Below, one piece after another: positions 35,599-42,957 of a stretch of DNA of 64,000 nucleotides. The first letter of the stretch is position 1. Every line of letters begins with the position of its first letter. The stretch is from Fimbriimonas ginsengisoli Gsoil 348 (GTDB lineage: Bacteria > Armatimonadota > Fimbriimonadia > Fimbriimonadales > Fimbriimonadaceae), in the NCBI RefSeq assembly GCF_000724625.1, contig NZ_CP007139.1:496001-560000 (forward strand). Direction: 5' to 3'. The notes below the pieces were generated by a model that ran no database searches, was not told the origin of the DNA, and saw only the letters and a program-made list of their open reading frames with translations. Both the position numbers and the translations under genes were made by a program.

Positions 35599-36596
35599 GC
35601 CAACTCGGCTATCTGCACTGCGTTCAGCGCGGCACCTTTCAAGAGTTGGTCGCCGGTGATAAACATGCTGATCGCATGGGGATTGCTGAGGTCTTGTCGG
35701 ATTCGGCCGACGAGAACGTCCCCCTGGCCGCTGGCGTCGAGCGGGGTTGGGAAGCGGTTGCCGGCTCGGTCGTCGATCACACGAACGCCCGGGGCGACGG
35801 AGAGAGCCTCGCGGACAGCCTCCACACTCGGCGCAGGACCCTCGAATTCGACGGTCACCGACTCGGAATGAGCCCGCAGGATTGGAACTCGAACGCAAGT
35901 CACGTTTAGCTTGAGGTTCGGTAAACCAAGAATTTTCCGGCTCTCGGCGATCACCTTCACCTCCTCTTCGTTGTAACCGTCCTCGTTGATCGGGGTGTTG
36001 TGGCTGAAAAGGTTGAAGGCGTATCGCGTCCCAAGGTGGCTCGGATCCGGTTCTTCCCCACAAATGACTTTTCGGGTCTCCTCTTCCAGCAGTCGCATCA
36101 TCGCCGCGCCGCCGCCGCTTGCGCTCTGGTAGGTGCTCACGATCAGACGGTCGAGCTTTCCGAGCTTCTGAAGCGGATTTACGGCGACGAGCAGAATGAT
36201 CGCCGTACAATTCGGAACCGCGACGATCCTCGACTCGGGCGTCATCGCGCATCCGTTTACTTCCGGCACCACCAGCGGAACCGCCGGATCCATGCGAAAA
36301 GCGCTCGAATTATCGACGACCAGAGCCCCGGCCGCCACCGCCGCTGGGGCGAGAGCGCGCGACCTGCTTGCTCCGGCGCTAAAAAAGGCGACGTCGACGC
36401 CTTCGAACGCCTCCGGCGTCGCCTCTTCAACGGCTATGTCCTCGCCCTTGAAAAGATAGGTTTTACCCACCGACCTTTCACTTGCGAGGAGCTTGAGGGA
36501 GGCGACGGGGAAGTCGCGTTCGACGAATAGGCGGAGAAACTCTTGCCCGACGGCCCCGGTGGCGCCAACCACCGCGACGGAGTATCCAGTCTTCAC
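35580..36596 (-). CDS. asd: Aspartate-semialdehyde dehydrogenase
   Basis: Reduces aspartyl phosphate to aspartate semialdehyde, feeding lysine, threonine, methionine and diaminopimelate synthesis. 338 residues. NADP-binding VAVVGATGAVGQEFLRLF at the N-terminus, FFSAGASRSR, the catalytic Cys in VAVPNCTAI, substrate-binding STYQSASGGG, and the His/Arg pattern RVPILRAHSESV. The C-terminus ends EIAELALGV. Divergent from the AraC regulator with a palindromic site between. Confidence 0.95.
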   Translation of the reverse strand: MKTGYSVAVVGATGAVGQEFLRLFVERDFPVASLKLLASERSVGKTYLFKGEDIAVEEATPEAFEGVDVAFFSAGASRSRALAPAAVAAGALVVDNSSAFRMDPAVPLVVPEVNGCAMTPESRIVAVPNCTAIILLVAVNPLQKLGKLDRLIVSTYQSASGGGAAMMRLLEEETRKVICGEEPDPSHLGTRYAFNLFSHNTPINEDGYNEEEVKVIAESRKILGLPNLKLNVTCVRVPILRAHSESVTVEFEGPAPSVEAVREALSVAPGVRVIDDRAGNRFPTPLDASGQGDVLVGRIRQDLSNPHAISMFITGDQLLKGAALNAVQIAELALGVRR

Positions 36597-36635
36597 TTCC
36601 TAAGGTAGTACCCGGAAATATGAAATTAGGAGCGT

Positions 36636-36661
36636 GGTATTGCGCAACCGGTCGCAATACC
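36636..36661. promoter_or_regulatory. Palindromic operator candidate between asd and AraC gene
   Basis: GGTATTGCG at 36636-36644 and CGCAATACC at 36653-36661 are exact inverted arms around eight bases, extended outward by matching CG. The site lies between divergent starts, so it is not a terminator and is well placed to control one or both genes. Confidence 0.7.
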
Positions 36662-36711
36662 TCGCGGCACGTTGATGTACACTCATTCGGGTTTGCATTG
36701 GGAGAGATTGC

Positions 36712-37629
36712 GTGCGCGCCGACGGGAACGAACCGATCATTGAGTTAAATTTCGACTGTGGCGCCTCCGGTGCGCTTAAGCGCACGGACGTGGGCGGCAT
36801 GACCTACGTTCGCCACGAGGTTCTCACGGCGAACGTTTTGCGTACTGCCACCGGCTACATCAATGTGCCGCAAGGGATGAATGCGCTCTGCATCAATCTC
36901 AAAGGCACCTTGATCGCACGAGCCGGAGTGCAGGGGCGCCTCGTTCTGTGTCCGCCGCGCAGCCTCACCTATATCCGTGGCACGCGCCTCATCGTGCAGG
37001 CGGCCCGTGGCGAGCACCATTCGGTCCTTCTTTCGTGGCAGAGCAACGTCACGTCGCTGCTCGATGCGTGGATTCAGAGCCGGCACGTGAGGAACGCGGT
37101 CGGGCCGCAACGGACCGTCGCGTGCAAGCCGATCGATCCACATTTCAAGGGTGCGATCGAGCGCTTCGAACGCGCGGTTGCAAATCCATCCGAGATCCTG
37201 GAGCCGATGGTGGTCTCCGTGATCTACGAAATCGTGTCGCGGCTGATGATCGGAATGGATCAGGTGCAGCTCGCTGCCGTTCCGACCGATTTGCCAGAGA
37301 CAATCAAAGAGCTGGTCGTCGAGGTCCGAGGCAATCCGGCCGCCGGCTGGCCACTGAAGGAAGCCGCTAGCAAGGCGGGCTACTCGCCGTTCCACTTCTC
37401 GCGGGTCTTTAAGAACTTGGTCGGCTACGGCTTCCACGAGTACGTGGATCGCTGCCGAACCGAGTGCTCGGTGGAAATGCTGGTCACGACCGATCACGCG
37501 GTGGACCTAGTCGCCTCGACTTGCGGTTTCGGCACCACCCAAGGGCTGCGGGAATCCGTCAAGGAATACCTCGGCCTCGTCCCCTCCGAACTCCGAGCCA
37601 TCCCCGAAGACCCTGGCGACAATCTGTAG
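36712..37629 (+). CDS. AraC family transcriptional regulator
   Basis: 305 residues from a GTG start. The N-terminal 200 residues are an unrecognised sensor domain; the C-terminal part has two HTH motifs (PLKEAASKAGYSPFHFSRVF with a second in HAVDLVASTCGFGTTQGLRE) ending in a KEYLGLVPSELR helix, the AraC/XylS signature. It is divergent from asd across a perfect 9-bp inverted repeat. A 25-bp-arm palindrome follows its stop. Confidence 0.9.
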   Translation: MRADGNEPIIELNFDCGASGALKRTDVGGMTYVRHEVLTANVLRTATGYINVPQGMNALCINLKGTLIARAGVQGRLVLCPPRSLTYIRGTRLIVQAARGEHHSVLLSWQSNVTSLLDAWIQSRHVRNAVGPQRTVACKPIDPHFKGAIERFERAVANPSEILEPMVVSVIYEIVSRLMIGMDQVQLAAVPTDLPETIKELVVEVRGNPAAGWPLKEAASKAGYSPFHFSRVFKNLVGYGFHEYVDRCRTECSVEMLVTTDHAVDLVASTCGFGTTQGLRESVKEYLGLVPSELRAIPEDPGDNL

Positions 37630-37636
37630 CCGTGGC

Positions 37637-37704
37637 CGGACCGCTGCTCTCCAGAGCGGCCTTCCGAAAATTCCCCGGCGGCCGCTCTGGAGAGCAGCGG
37701 TCCG
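37637..37704. repeat. Hairpin repeat with perfect 25-bp arms
   Basis: Arms 37637-37661 and 37680-37704 are exact inverted copies (GACCGCTGCTCTCCAGAGCG core) around an 18-base loop, following the AraC stop. A half-related AGCGGTCCG block occurs at 20045-20053. Acts at least as a strong RNA hairpin after the regulator gene. Confidence 0.9.
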
Positions 37705-37749
37705 CCGGATTTCTGATCACCCCAATGCAACCTCGCAACAATCGCTCCG

Positions 37750-37771
37750 TATAATTAGACACTTGGCTAAT
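37750..37771 (+). promoter_or_regulatory. Promoter -10 and autorepressor operator of sdpR-like operon
   Basis: A consensus TATAAT -10 is at 37750-37755 with a weak -35 (GCAACC, 17-base spacer). The exact inverted pair ATTAG (37754-37758) and CTAAT (37767-37771), eight bases apart, overlaps the -10 and the likely start. ArsR-type repressors bind such pairs and SdpR represses its own operon in Bacillus, so this is a good operator candidate. Confidence 0.65.
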
Positions 37772-37785
37772 ATTCGAATCAACTC

Positions 37786-38070
37786 ATGATGGATGAAGCG
37801 TTTAAGGCGATGGCGGACCCGACTCGGAGAAAGATTCTCCGAATGCTGGGCGAGCGGGAGATGGCGGCAGGCGAAATCGCTTCGCGGTTCGAGATCTCCG
37901 CTCCGTCCATGTCGCATCACTTCAACGTTCTCAAGGCGGCCGACCTGATCGTTGGCCGTCGCGAGGGACAACAGATCGTCTACACGCTGAACACGACCGT
38001 GGTTCAGGACCTGATGGCGATGTTCATCGATTTATTCGGACCAAATGAGCCAAGCGGAGAAGAAGAATGA
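37786..38070 (+). CDS. ArsR/SdpR family autorepressor
   Basis: 94 residues, a winged-HTH repressor: DPTRRKILRMLGEREMAAGE, recognition helix SAPSMSHHFNVLKAADLI and wing RREGQQIVYTLN. No metal-binding cysteines, and the gene is joined to an SdpI-like membrane protein by ATGA overlap, as in the Bacillus sdpRI operon where membrane SdpI captures SdpR when the toxin is bound. No sdpC toxin gene is seen here. Confidence 0.9.
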   Translation: MMDEAFKAMADPTRRKILRMLGEREMAAGEIASRFEISAPSMSHHFNVLKAADLIVGRREGQQIVYTLNTTVVQDLMAMFIDLFGPNEPSGEEE

Positions 38071-38708
38071 ATACGCGTCAGAGCCTGCTCGCCCAGGCAT
38101 TTTTGCTCGTTGCGACTGGGTTGTACAGTCGATCCCTCGCCGGCACGCTAGCCAGTGTGGTACCGACGCACTGGGGCATCGATGGCAAGCCGGATGCCTA
38201 CGGCAGTCCGGCGTTCGCCCTCTGGTTCGGCCCGATCGCGGTTGCGTTTATGATGGTTCTGACCTGGGCTCTTCCGCGACTGTCCCCCAAGCAATTTGAA
38301 GTCGACCGGTCCGAAAAGACCTACGGGATGCTCATGTTCATGATCGCACTGTTGATGGCGGTTCTCCACGTGGTGATTCTCAAGGCGACGGCCGGAGCAA
38401 AATTCCCGATGGACCGAGCGATGATGGTCGTATTGGGTCTCTTCTGCACCTTCTTCGGTAACCAAATGGGTCGTGTTCGGCGAAACTTCTACATGGGTGT
38501 TCGGACGCCTTGGACCCTGGCAAGCGAGCGAGTTTGGGACCTCACCCACCGGCACGCCGCCTCCCTCTGGTTCTTCGGAGGGCTCGTAGTCGCCGCCCTC
38601 GCCTTGATCGGGATCCCATTCGGAATCACGTTCACCCTCTTCATGCTCATCATGCTCTGGCCGGTCTTCGACTCCTACCTTCTCTACCGTCGGTATGAAG
38701 GTAAGTAA
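38067..38708 (+). CDS. SdpI/DUF1648 family membrane protein
   Basis: 213 residues with about six membrane helices. The N-terminal part holds the DUF1648 signature VPTHWGIDGKPDAYGSPAF; the C-terminal part matches SdpI, RRNFYMGVRTPWTLASERVW and WDLTHRHAASLWFFGG. In Bacillus SdpI gives immunity to the SdpC killing factor and holds SdpR at the membrane. Coupled to the repressor (ATGA 38067-38070). Here it may be an envelope-stress or immunity protein; no partner toxin seen. Confidence 0.9.
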   Translation: MNTRQSLLAQAFLLVATGLYSRSLAGTLASVVPTHWGIDGKPDAYGSPAFALWFGPIAVAFMMVLTWALPRLSPKQFEVDRSEKTYGMLMFMIALLMAVLHVVILKATAGAKFPMDRAMMVVLGLFCTFFGNQMGRVRRNFYMGVRTPWTLASERVWDLTHRHAASLWFFGGLVVAALALIGIPFGITFTLFMLIMLWPVFDSYLLYRRYEGK

Positions 38709-38710
38709 CA

Positions 38711-39742
38711 CTATGAGCTCTTTACCGCCCGACCCAGCCGTTCCAACGCGCCGACGGTTTGCTCAAACGAGAGGCAGGCATCGGTAACGCTCACGCCGTA
38801 AACGGGCGGATCGTGCCGCCCTTCGTGAAGGTACGACTCGATCATTACCGCAAAGACTTCCTTCATTCCCGATTCGAGGTACCCGGCAACCGTCTCGGCG
38901 TTGTCCACTTGCTTGAGATGATTCTTCTGACTATTGCCGTGGCTTAGGTCGACCATGACCCGGCCCGGCAAACCCTCCTTGACCAGCTTCTCCGACGACT
39001 CTCGAATGCTCGTCTCGTCCATGTTCGGCTTGGCGCCCCCTCGAAGGACGAGGTGGCACGTTGGGTTTCCCGAAGTTCTTACGAAGGCGGAGACGCCATC
39101 TTTCGTCGCGCCGGGAAACCAGTGGGGACTCGCGGCGGTCTTGATCGCGTCGAGCGCCGGCCTCACCCTCCCATCGGTCGCGTTCTTGAATCCGACCGGC
39201 ATCGAGAGGCCGGAGGCCATCTCGCGGTGGAGTTGGCTTTCGGTGGTTCGGGCGCCAACGCATCCCCACGCGACGAGGTCGGCGTAATGTTGCGGAATCG
39301 ACGTATCGAGGAATTCGCAGGCGGCGGGCAAGCCAAGCTCGGCCACATGGGCAAGGAGACCACGCGCCAGGCGGAGCCCCTCGTTCGCTCGTCCGGAGCC
39401 GTCCATCCGCGGGTCGTTGATAAGCCCCTTCCAACCGACCGTCGTCCGCGGCTTTTCGAAGTAGCAACGCATGACGATGATCAGCTCGTCTTTGAGCCTT
39501 TCCGAGACTTCCTTTAGCCGCTCCGCATACTCGCGAGCCCCTTTAACATCGTGGATCGAGCAGGGCCCGACCACGACCACTAACCTGGGATCGTCTCCCG
39601 CCAGTGCCGCCTCGATCGCCGCTCGGCTCTCCGCCACCACCTCCGATGCCCCATCGGTCAGGGGAATCTCTTCATGGAGAATCGCGGCGGGAAGCAGCGG
39701 CCGAACCTCCAACACCCGGAGGTCATCCGTTCTACGTGTCAT
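38711..39742 (-). CDS. aroG: 3-deoxy-7-phosphoheptulonate synthase (type I DAHP synthase)
   Basis: First step of the shikimate pathway, joining phosphoenolpyruvate and erythrose 4-phosphate. 343 residues of the AroFGH type: VVVGPCSIHDVKGAREYAER, MRCYFEKPRTTVGWKGL, DPRMDGSGRANEGL, SGLSMPVGFKNATDG and VMVDLSHGNSQKNHLKQ. It is convergent with the sdpI-like gene (three bases between stops). Confidence 0.95.
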   Translation of the reverse strand: MTRRTDDLRVLEVRPLLPAAILHEEIPLTDGASEVVAESRAAIEAALAGDDPRLVVVVGPCSIHDVKGAREYAERLKEVSERLKDELIIVMRCYFEKPRTTVGWKGLINDPRMDGSGRANEGLRLARGLLAHVAELGLPAACEFLDTSIPQHYADLVAWGCVGARTTESQLHREMASGLSMPVGFKNATDGRVRPALDAIKTAASPHWFPGATKDGVSAFVRTSGNPTCHLVLRGGAKPNMDETSIRESSEKLVKEGLPGRVMVDLSHGNSQKNHLKQVDNAETVAGYLESGMKEVFAVMIESYLHEGRHDPPVYGVSVTDACLSFEQTVGALERLGRAVKSS

Positions 39743-39784
39743 CTGACCATCAGTTTGACAGGGTTCGCAATTGCCAGTTTGAAC

Positions 39785-39940
39785 GTGGCACGGGCTTCCA
39801 GCCCATGCGTATCACGACCATCCTGGTCGTGTAAACGCAGCATCGGCCCCCAGCCGGTGAACCCTAACGACCATCTTGGTCGTGAAAGAACGCCAAGGGC
39901 AGGATGCCCTTGGGCCCTACTGGCAAGATGCCAGTGCCAC
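39785..39940. repeat. Multi-hairpin composite repeat (GTGGCAC type), copy 2
   Basis: Same order of hairpins as 25687-25840: GTGGCACGGGCTTCCAGCCC, ACGACCATCCTGGTCGT, CATCGGC/GCCGGTG around CCCCA, an extra ACGACCATCTTGGTCGT, CCAAGGGC..GCCCTTGG, ACTGGC..GCCAGT and final GTGCCAC. Differences are often paired across stems, as expected when hairpin structure is kept. Confidence 0.9.
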
Positions 39941-39944
39941 GCGG

Positions 39945-40352
39945 CTACTCCGTCACCGACAAATCGGCGTTTCCGCCGTCGCCGCCGGGCTTATTGTCCG
40001 CGCCGAGCGTGCTTACGGTAAACCTACCGTTCCTCGAAAGCTGATACCGGTACGGACGCCCCCACGGATCCTTGGGAATTGCTCCGCGGAAGTACGGGCC
40101 GTGCCAGCCGCGTGCCTGCGGTGGGCTCTTCTCAAGCGCGGCAAGTCCCTCTTGAGTTGTCGGGAAGTGTCCACAGTCGAGCTTATAAGCATCCAAAGCG
40201 TTGCGGATATTTTGCAGGTCCGTCGTTGCCAGCCGAGGCCCGGCAAGCTCCCGATAGGAGATAAAAGGCCAAACCATTAGCCCCACGATCACCAATACCA
40301 GCACGAGAAGCGGCACGGTGACGAACAGCAAGACGAACAGCTTGCGACTCAT
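39945..40352 (-). CDS. GspG-like type II secretion protein without prepilin site
   Basis: 135 residues. The C-terminal part fits the GspG major pseudopilin globular domain: ATTDLQNIRNALDAYKLDCG, FPTTQEGLAAL, GPYFRGAIPKDPWGRPYRY and a final GADNKPGGDGGNADL, which are the calcium-loop motifs. The N-terminus has a membrane helix (LFVLLFVTVPLLVLVLVIVG) but lacks the G-FTLIE prepilin peptidase site, so it would stay membrane anchored. No other type II genes are nearby. Adjacent to a composite repeat. Confidence 0.82.
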   Translation of the reverse strand: MSRKLFVLLFVTVPLLVLVLVIVGLMVWPFISYRELAGPRLATTDLQNIRNALDAYKLDCGHFPTTQEGLAALEKSPPQARGWHGPYFRGAIPKDPWGRPYRYQLSRNGRFTVSTLGADNKPGGDGGNADLSVTE

Positions 40353-40471
40353 CTGCTCTCCAGTACGTCTTCGGCTATTCCCTTCCCTCCCGGCCTTCCA
40401 TAGGCGCCATTGCCGGTAGGGACGTCGAGCAATGCAAAACGATCAGTGGAAAGATCCGTAGACTCTATCCA

Positions 40472-41404
40472 ATGGACAAAAGGCGGCTCGGCAACAGCGA
40501 TCTGGAGATCACCCGAATCGGCATAGGAGCGTGGGCTATCGGTGGCTCGGGGTACGCGTTCGCTTGGGGCGATCAGGACGACGATCAGTCGATTCTCGCC
40601 ATCCAGCGAGCTCTCGACCACGGGATCAACTGGATCGATACCGCCGCGGTCTATGGGCTCGGCCATTCCGAGGAGATCGTCGCCAAGGCGATCCGAGGCA
40701 TGGAGCAGAAGCCGTACGTCTTCACCAAATGCGAGCGAGCCTGGGACGAATCGGGCGCCATCACCCCTTCCCTAAAGGCGCAGTCGATTCGCAACGAGTG
40801 CGAAGCCTCCCTTCGCCGGCTCAAGACCGACGTAATCGATCTGTACCAAATCCACTGGCCGCAACCGGAAGAGGATATCGAAGAAGGTTGGACGACCATG
40901 GCCGAGCTCCAAAAAGAGGGCAAAGTCCGCTGGATCGGGGTTTCGAACTTCAACGTCGAGCAGATGAAACGGGCTCTCGCGATCGCACCGATTACCTCCC
41001 TGCAGCCACCCTATTCCGCGATCCGGCGCGACGCGGAAGCGGAGATCCTCCCGTTCTGCCTTGAAAATGGAATCGGCGCCATCGTCTATTCGCCGATGGG
41101 TTCCGGGTTACTTACCGGCTCCATGACCCGAGAGCGGATCGCGTCGCTGCCTGCCGACGACTGGCGCAGTCGCGGCGCCGCCTTCCAGGAGCCGCTGCTA
41201 ACCCAGAACCTGGCGGTGGCGGATAAGTTCCGATCTATCGCCGCCACGCACGGTCTCTCCGCCGGCGAAGCCGCCATCGCCTGGACCCTGCACAATCCCG
41301 CCGTGACCGCCGCGATCGTCGGAATCCGACATCCAGATCAAGTCACCGGCATCATCGGTGGCGCGGACCTAAGGTTAACAGAAGCCGAGTTTGCCGAAAT
41401 CTAG
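40472..41404 (+). CDS. Aldo/keto reductase
   Basis: 310 residues, an NAD(P)H-dependent oxidoreductase of the AKR superfamily with the tetrad Asp and Tyr in WIDTAAVYGLGHSEE, Lys in YVFTKC and His in IYQIHWP (the DLYQIHWPQP block), plus WIGVSNFNVEQ and the NADP-binding AAIVGIRHPDQV. Substrate unknown. Single gene divergent from the GspG-like gene. Confidence 0.92.
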   Translation: MDKRRLGNSDLEITRIGIGAWAIGGSGYAFAWGDQDDDQSILAIQRALDHGINWIDTAAVYGLGHSEEIVAKAIRGMEQKPYVFTKCERAWDESGAITPSLKAQSIRNECEASLRRLKTDVIDLYQIHWPQPEEDIEEGWTTMAELQKEGKVRWIGVSNFNVEQMKRALAIAPITSLQPPYSAIRRDAEAEILPFCLENGIGAIVYSPMGSGLLTGSMTRERIASLPADDWRSRGAAFQEPLLTQNLAVADKFRSIAATHGLSAGEAAIAWTLHNPAVTAAIVGIRHPDQVTGIIGGADLRLTEAEFAEI

Positions 41405-41471
41405 CGGCCCTCGTCTTTTTCATGTCCATGTATCATGGTCTCCGCCTGCCGCCTCATTTATCGGCAGGAAC

Positions 41472-42275
41472 ATGAAAAAACAATTAGCTCTCCTCTCAAC
41501 TCTCCTCATCGCCGCCGCTGCCCATGCCGGAATTTCGGACCGGATCTACGACTTCAACGATGCGTTCTACAAAGCGAACGGCATCGATGTTGCCAAACTC
41601 GGCGGCCGTAAGGTAGCGCCCTCGGCCAGCTCGGTCGTCGACAAATCGCTTTTCCCTTGGCAGAGCGAGTCGCGGATCATCGGGCTGTCCGGCGGCTACA
41701 ACGCTTCGGGAAGCCCAAGCTTCTTCGCGGTGCTCGCGGGGGCCGGTCCCGATGTCTTCACAGCCGACGCCGCCGGCAAGCGGGCGAGGAAGATTGCCGA
41801 CAGCTACGTCGAATACCTCTTCCCGTCCCAAGGAACCGATCCGGCCGGACTCGGAGCGCTTCGTCAAGCCGTCGTTCTGGATACCAGCCATGGCTACTTC
41901 AGCAACGACCCGCTCGGGATTTGGCTTCACACCTGGGTCAGCTACACCGACAAAGCGTTCAAGACGAAGGACGGCCAGAAGATGCTCGCCGAACTCAAGG
42001 CAAAGAACGGACTTGCCAAAGACGGCACGCCCATCATTAAGCGAACCTCCGAGATCGACAACCTCTTCAGGAAAGGATTCGTTACCAAAACGACAAGGAA
42101 CGACGGTCTCCGCTATGCCATCTGCCCGGTGATGAAGGATCCGCGCAACGGCGCGATCACGAAAGACTCGTTTCTGAACTACACGAAGTTCGCCGACGGC
42201 TCGCCCGTCGAGCCGATCTTCCTTAGTAGCTTCAACAACTTGCAGCAATACGGAGACTGGTCAAGGACTCCGTAG
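41472..42275 (+). CDS. Secreted hypothetical protein
   Basis: 267 residues from the ATG at 41472, with a signal peptide MKKQLALLSTLLIAAAAHAG. The mature protein starts with ISDRIYDFNDAFYKANGID and has no domain I recognise. Convergent with the barrel-like gene at 42336; a GTTGGGCGTTG palindrome separates them. An open frame upstream to 41391 overlaps the end of the reductase. Confidence 0.75.
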   Translation: MKKQLALLSTLLIAAAAHAGISDRIYDFNDAFYKANGIDVAKLGGRKVAPSASSVVDKSLFPWQSESRIIGLSGGYNASGSPSFFAVLAGAGPDVFTADAAGKRARKIADSYVEYLFPSQGTDPAGLGALRQAVVLDTSHGYFSNDPLGIWLHTWVSYTDKAFKTKDGQKMLAELKAKNGLAKDGTPIIKRTSEIDNLFRKGFVTKTTRNDGLRYAICPVMKDPRNGAITKDSFLNYTKFADGSPVEPIFLSSFNNLQQYGDWSRTP

Positions 42276-42281
42276 GGGATA

Positions 42282-42320
42282 GGCGTTGGGCGTTGAGGTA
42301 GATCCACAACGCCCAACGCC
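42282..42320. repeat. GGCGTTGGGCGTTG hairpin between convergent genes
   Basis: GGCGTTGGGCGTTG (42282-42295) and its exact complement (42307-42320), 11-base loop. A second locus is at 35518-35598. Suited to act as a two-way terminator, although without a strong T-tract. Confidence 0.8.
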
Positions 42321-42335
42321 CTAACGCCAGGGAAC

Positions 42336-42878
42336 CTAGAACCTCTTGCCGACCGTGATAAACAACGGCGTCGGCGACGGGCCGATGAGAAGCCCCCCTT
42401 CGACGAAGAAGTCCGTAAGCGGGAAGTTCCAGCCTCCGAGCAGCTTCGCGCCCAACCCGCTCTTGTGATCGCCATTGTTGTCCGAGAAATAGTAGGTCGG
42501 ACCGAGGCCGAAATAACCTCCCAGCGCCAGAGTTTGAACTCCCAACACCGAAACAGCGTTTCCACGCCGATCTTTTCCAAAGCCGCTGGGCTTGCCCCAA
42601 ACCTCGGCATCGATCCGAATCGCCGGCAACGGCAGCAGCGGAACGTTGAACATGACGTCGACGCCCGCGTTCACCATAAACTCGTTCCACTGCCCTCCGC
42701 CGATTCTGATGCCGACTTTCGGCTTGATGAAGTTCAGCGCGGCGTTGGTGACGGCGCCCACCTGGGTGCCGCCGTAAGTCACGTTGAGCGTCTCGGGACG
42801 CGTCCCTTCGTTGGAGGCAAGGGCGCTTCCTGCGAGGGCGGCCACGGCGATGAGGGTTGTCGTTCGAGTTAGGTTCAC
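42336..42878 (-). CDS. Secreted beta-barrel-like protein
   Basis: 180 residues with signal peptide MNLTRTTTLIAVAALAGSAL and cleavage after ALA. The mature part has amphipathic strands with Gly (LALGGYFGLGPTYYF, GLLIGPSPTPLFITVGKRF), ending in an aromatic residue as outer-membrane barrels do. Function unknown. Confidence 0.7.
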   Translation of the reverse strand: MNLTRTTTLIAVAALAGSALASNEGTRPETLNVTYGGTQVGAVTNAALNFIKPKVGIRIGGGQWNEFMVNAGVDVMFNVPLLPLPAIRIDAEVWGKPSGFGKDRRGNAVSVLGVQTLALGGYFGLGPTYYFSDNNGDHKSGLGAKLLGGWNFPLTDFFVEGGLLIGPSPTPLFITVGKRF

Positions 42879-42957
42879 AGTTCCTCCGGATCCGCTCGGT
42901 AGATGGAGCGGACCCTTAGTGTCTCACGAAATTAAGCGCCGATGGAGTTCCGGCGAC

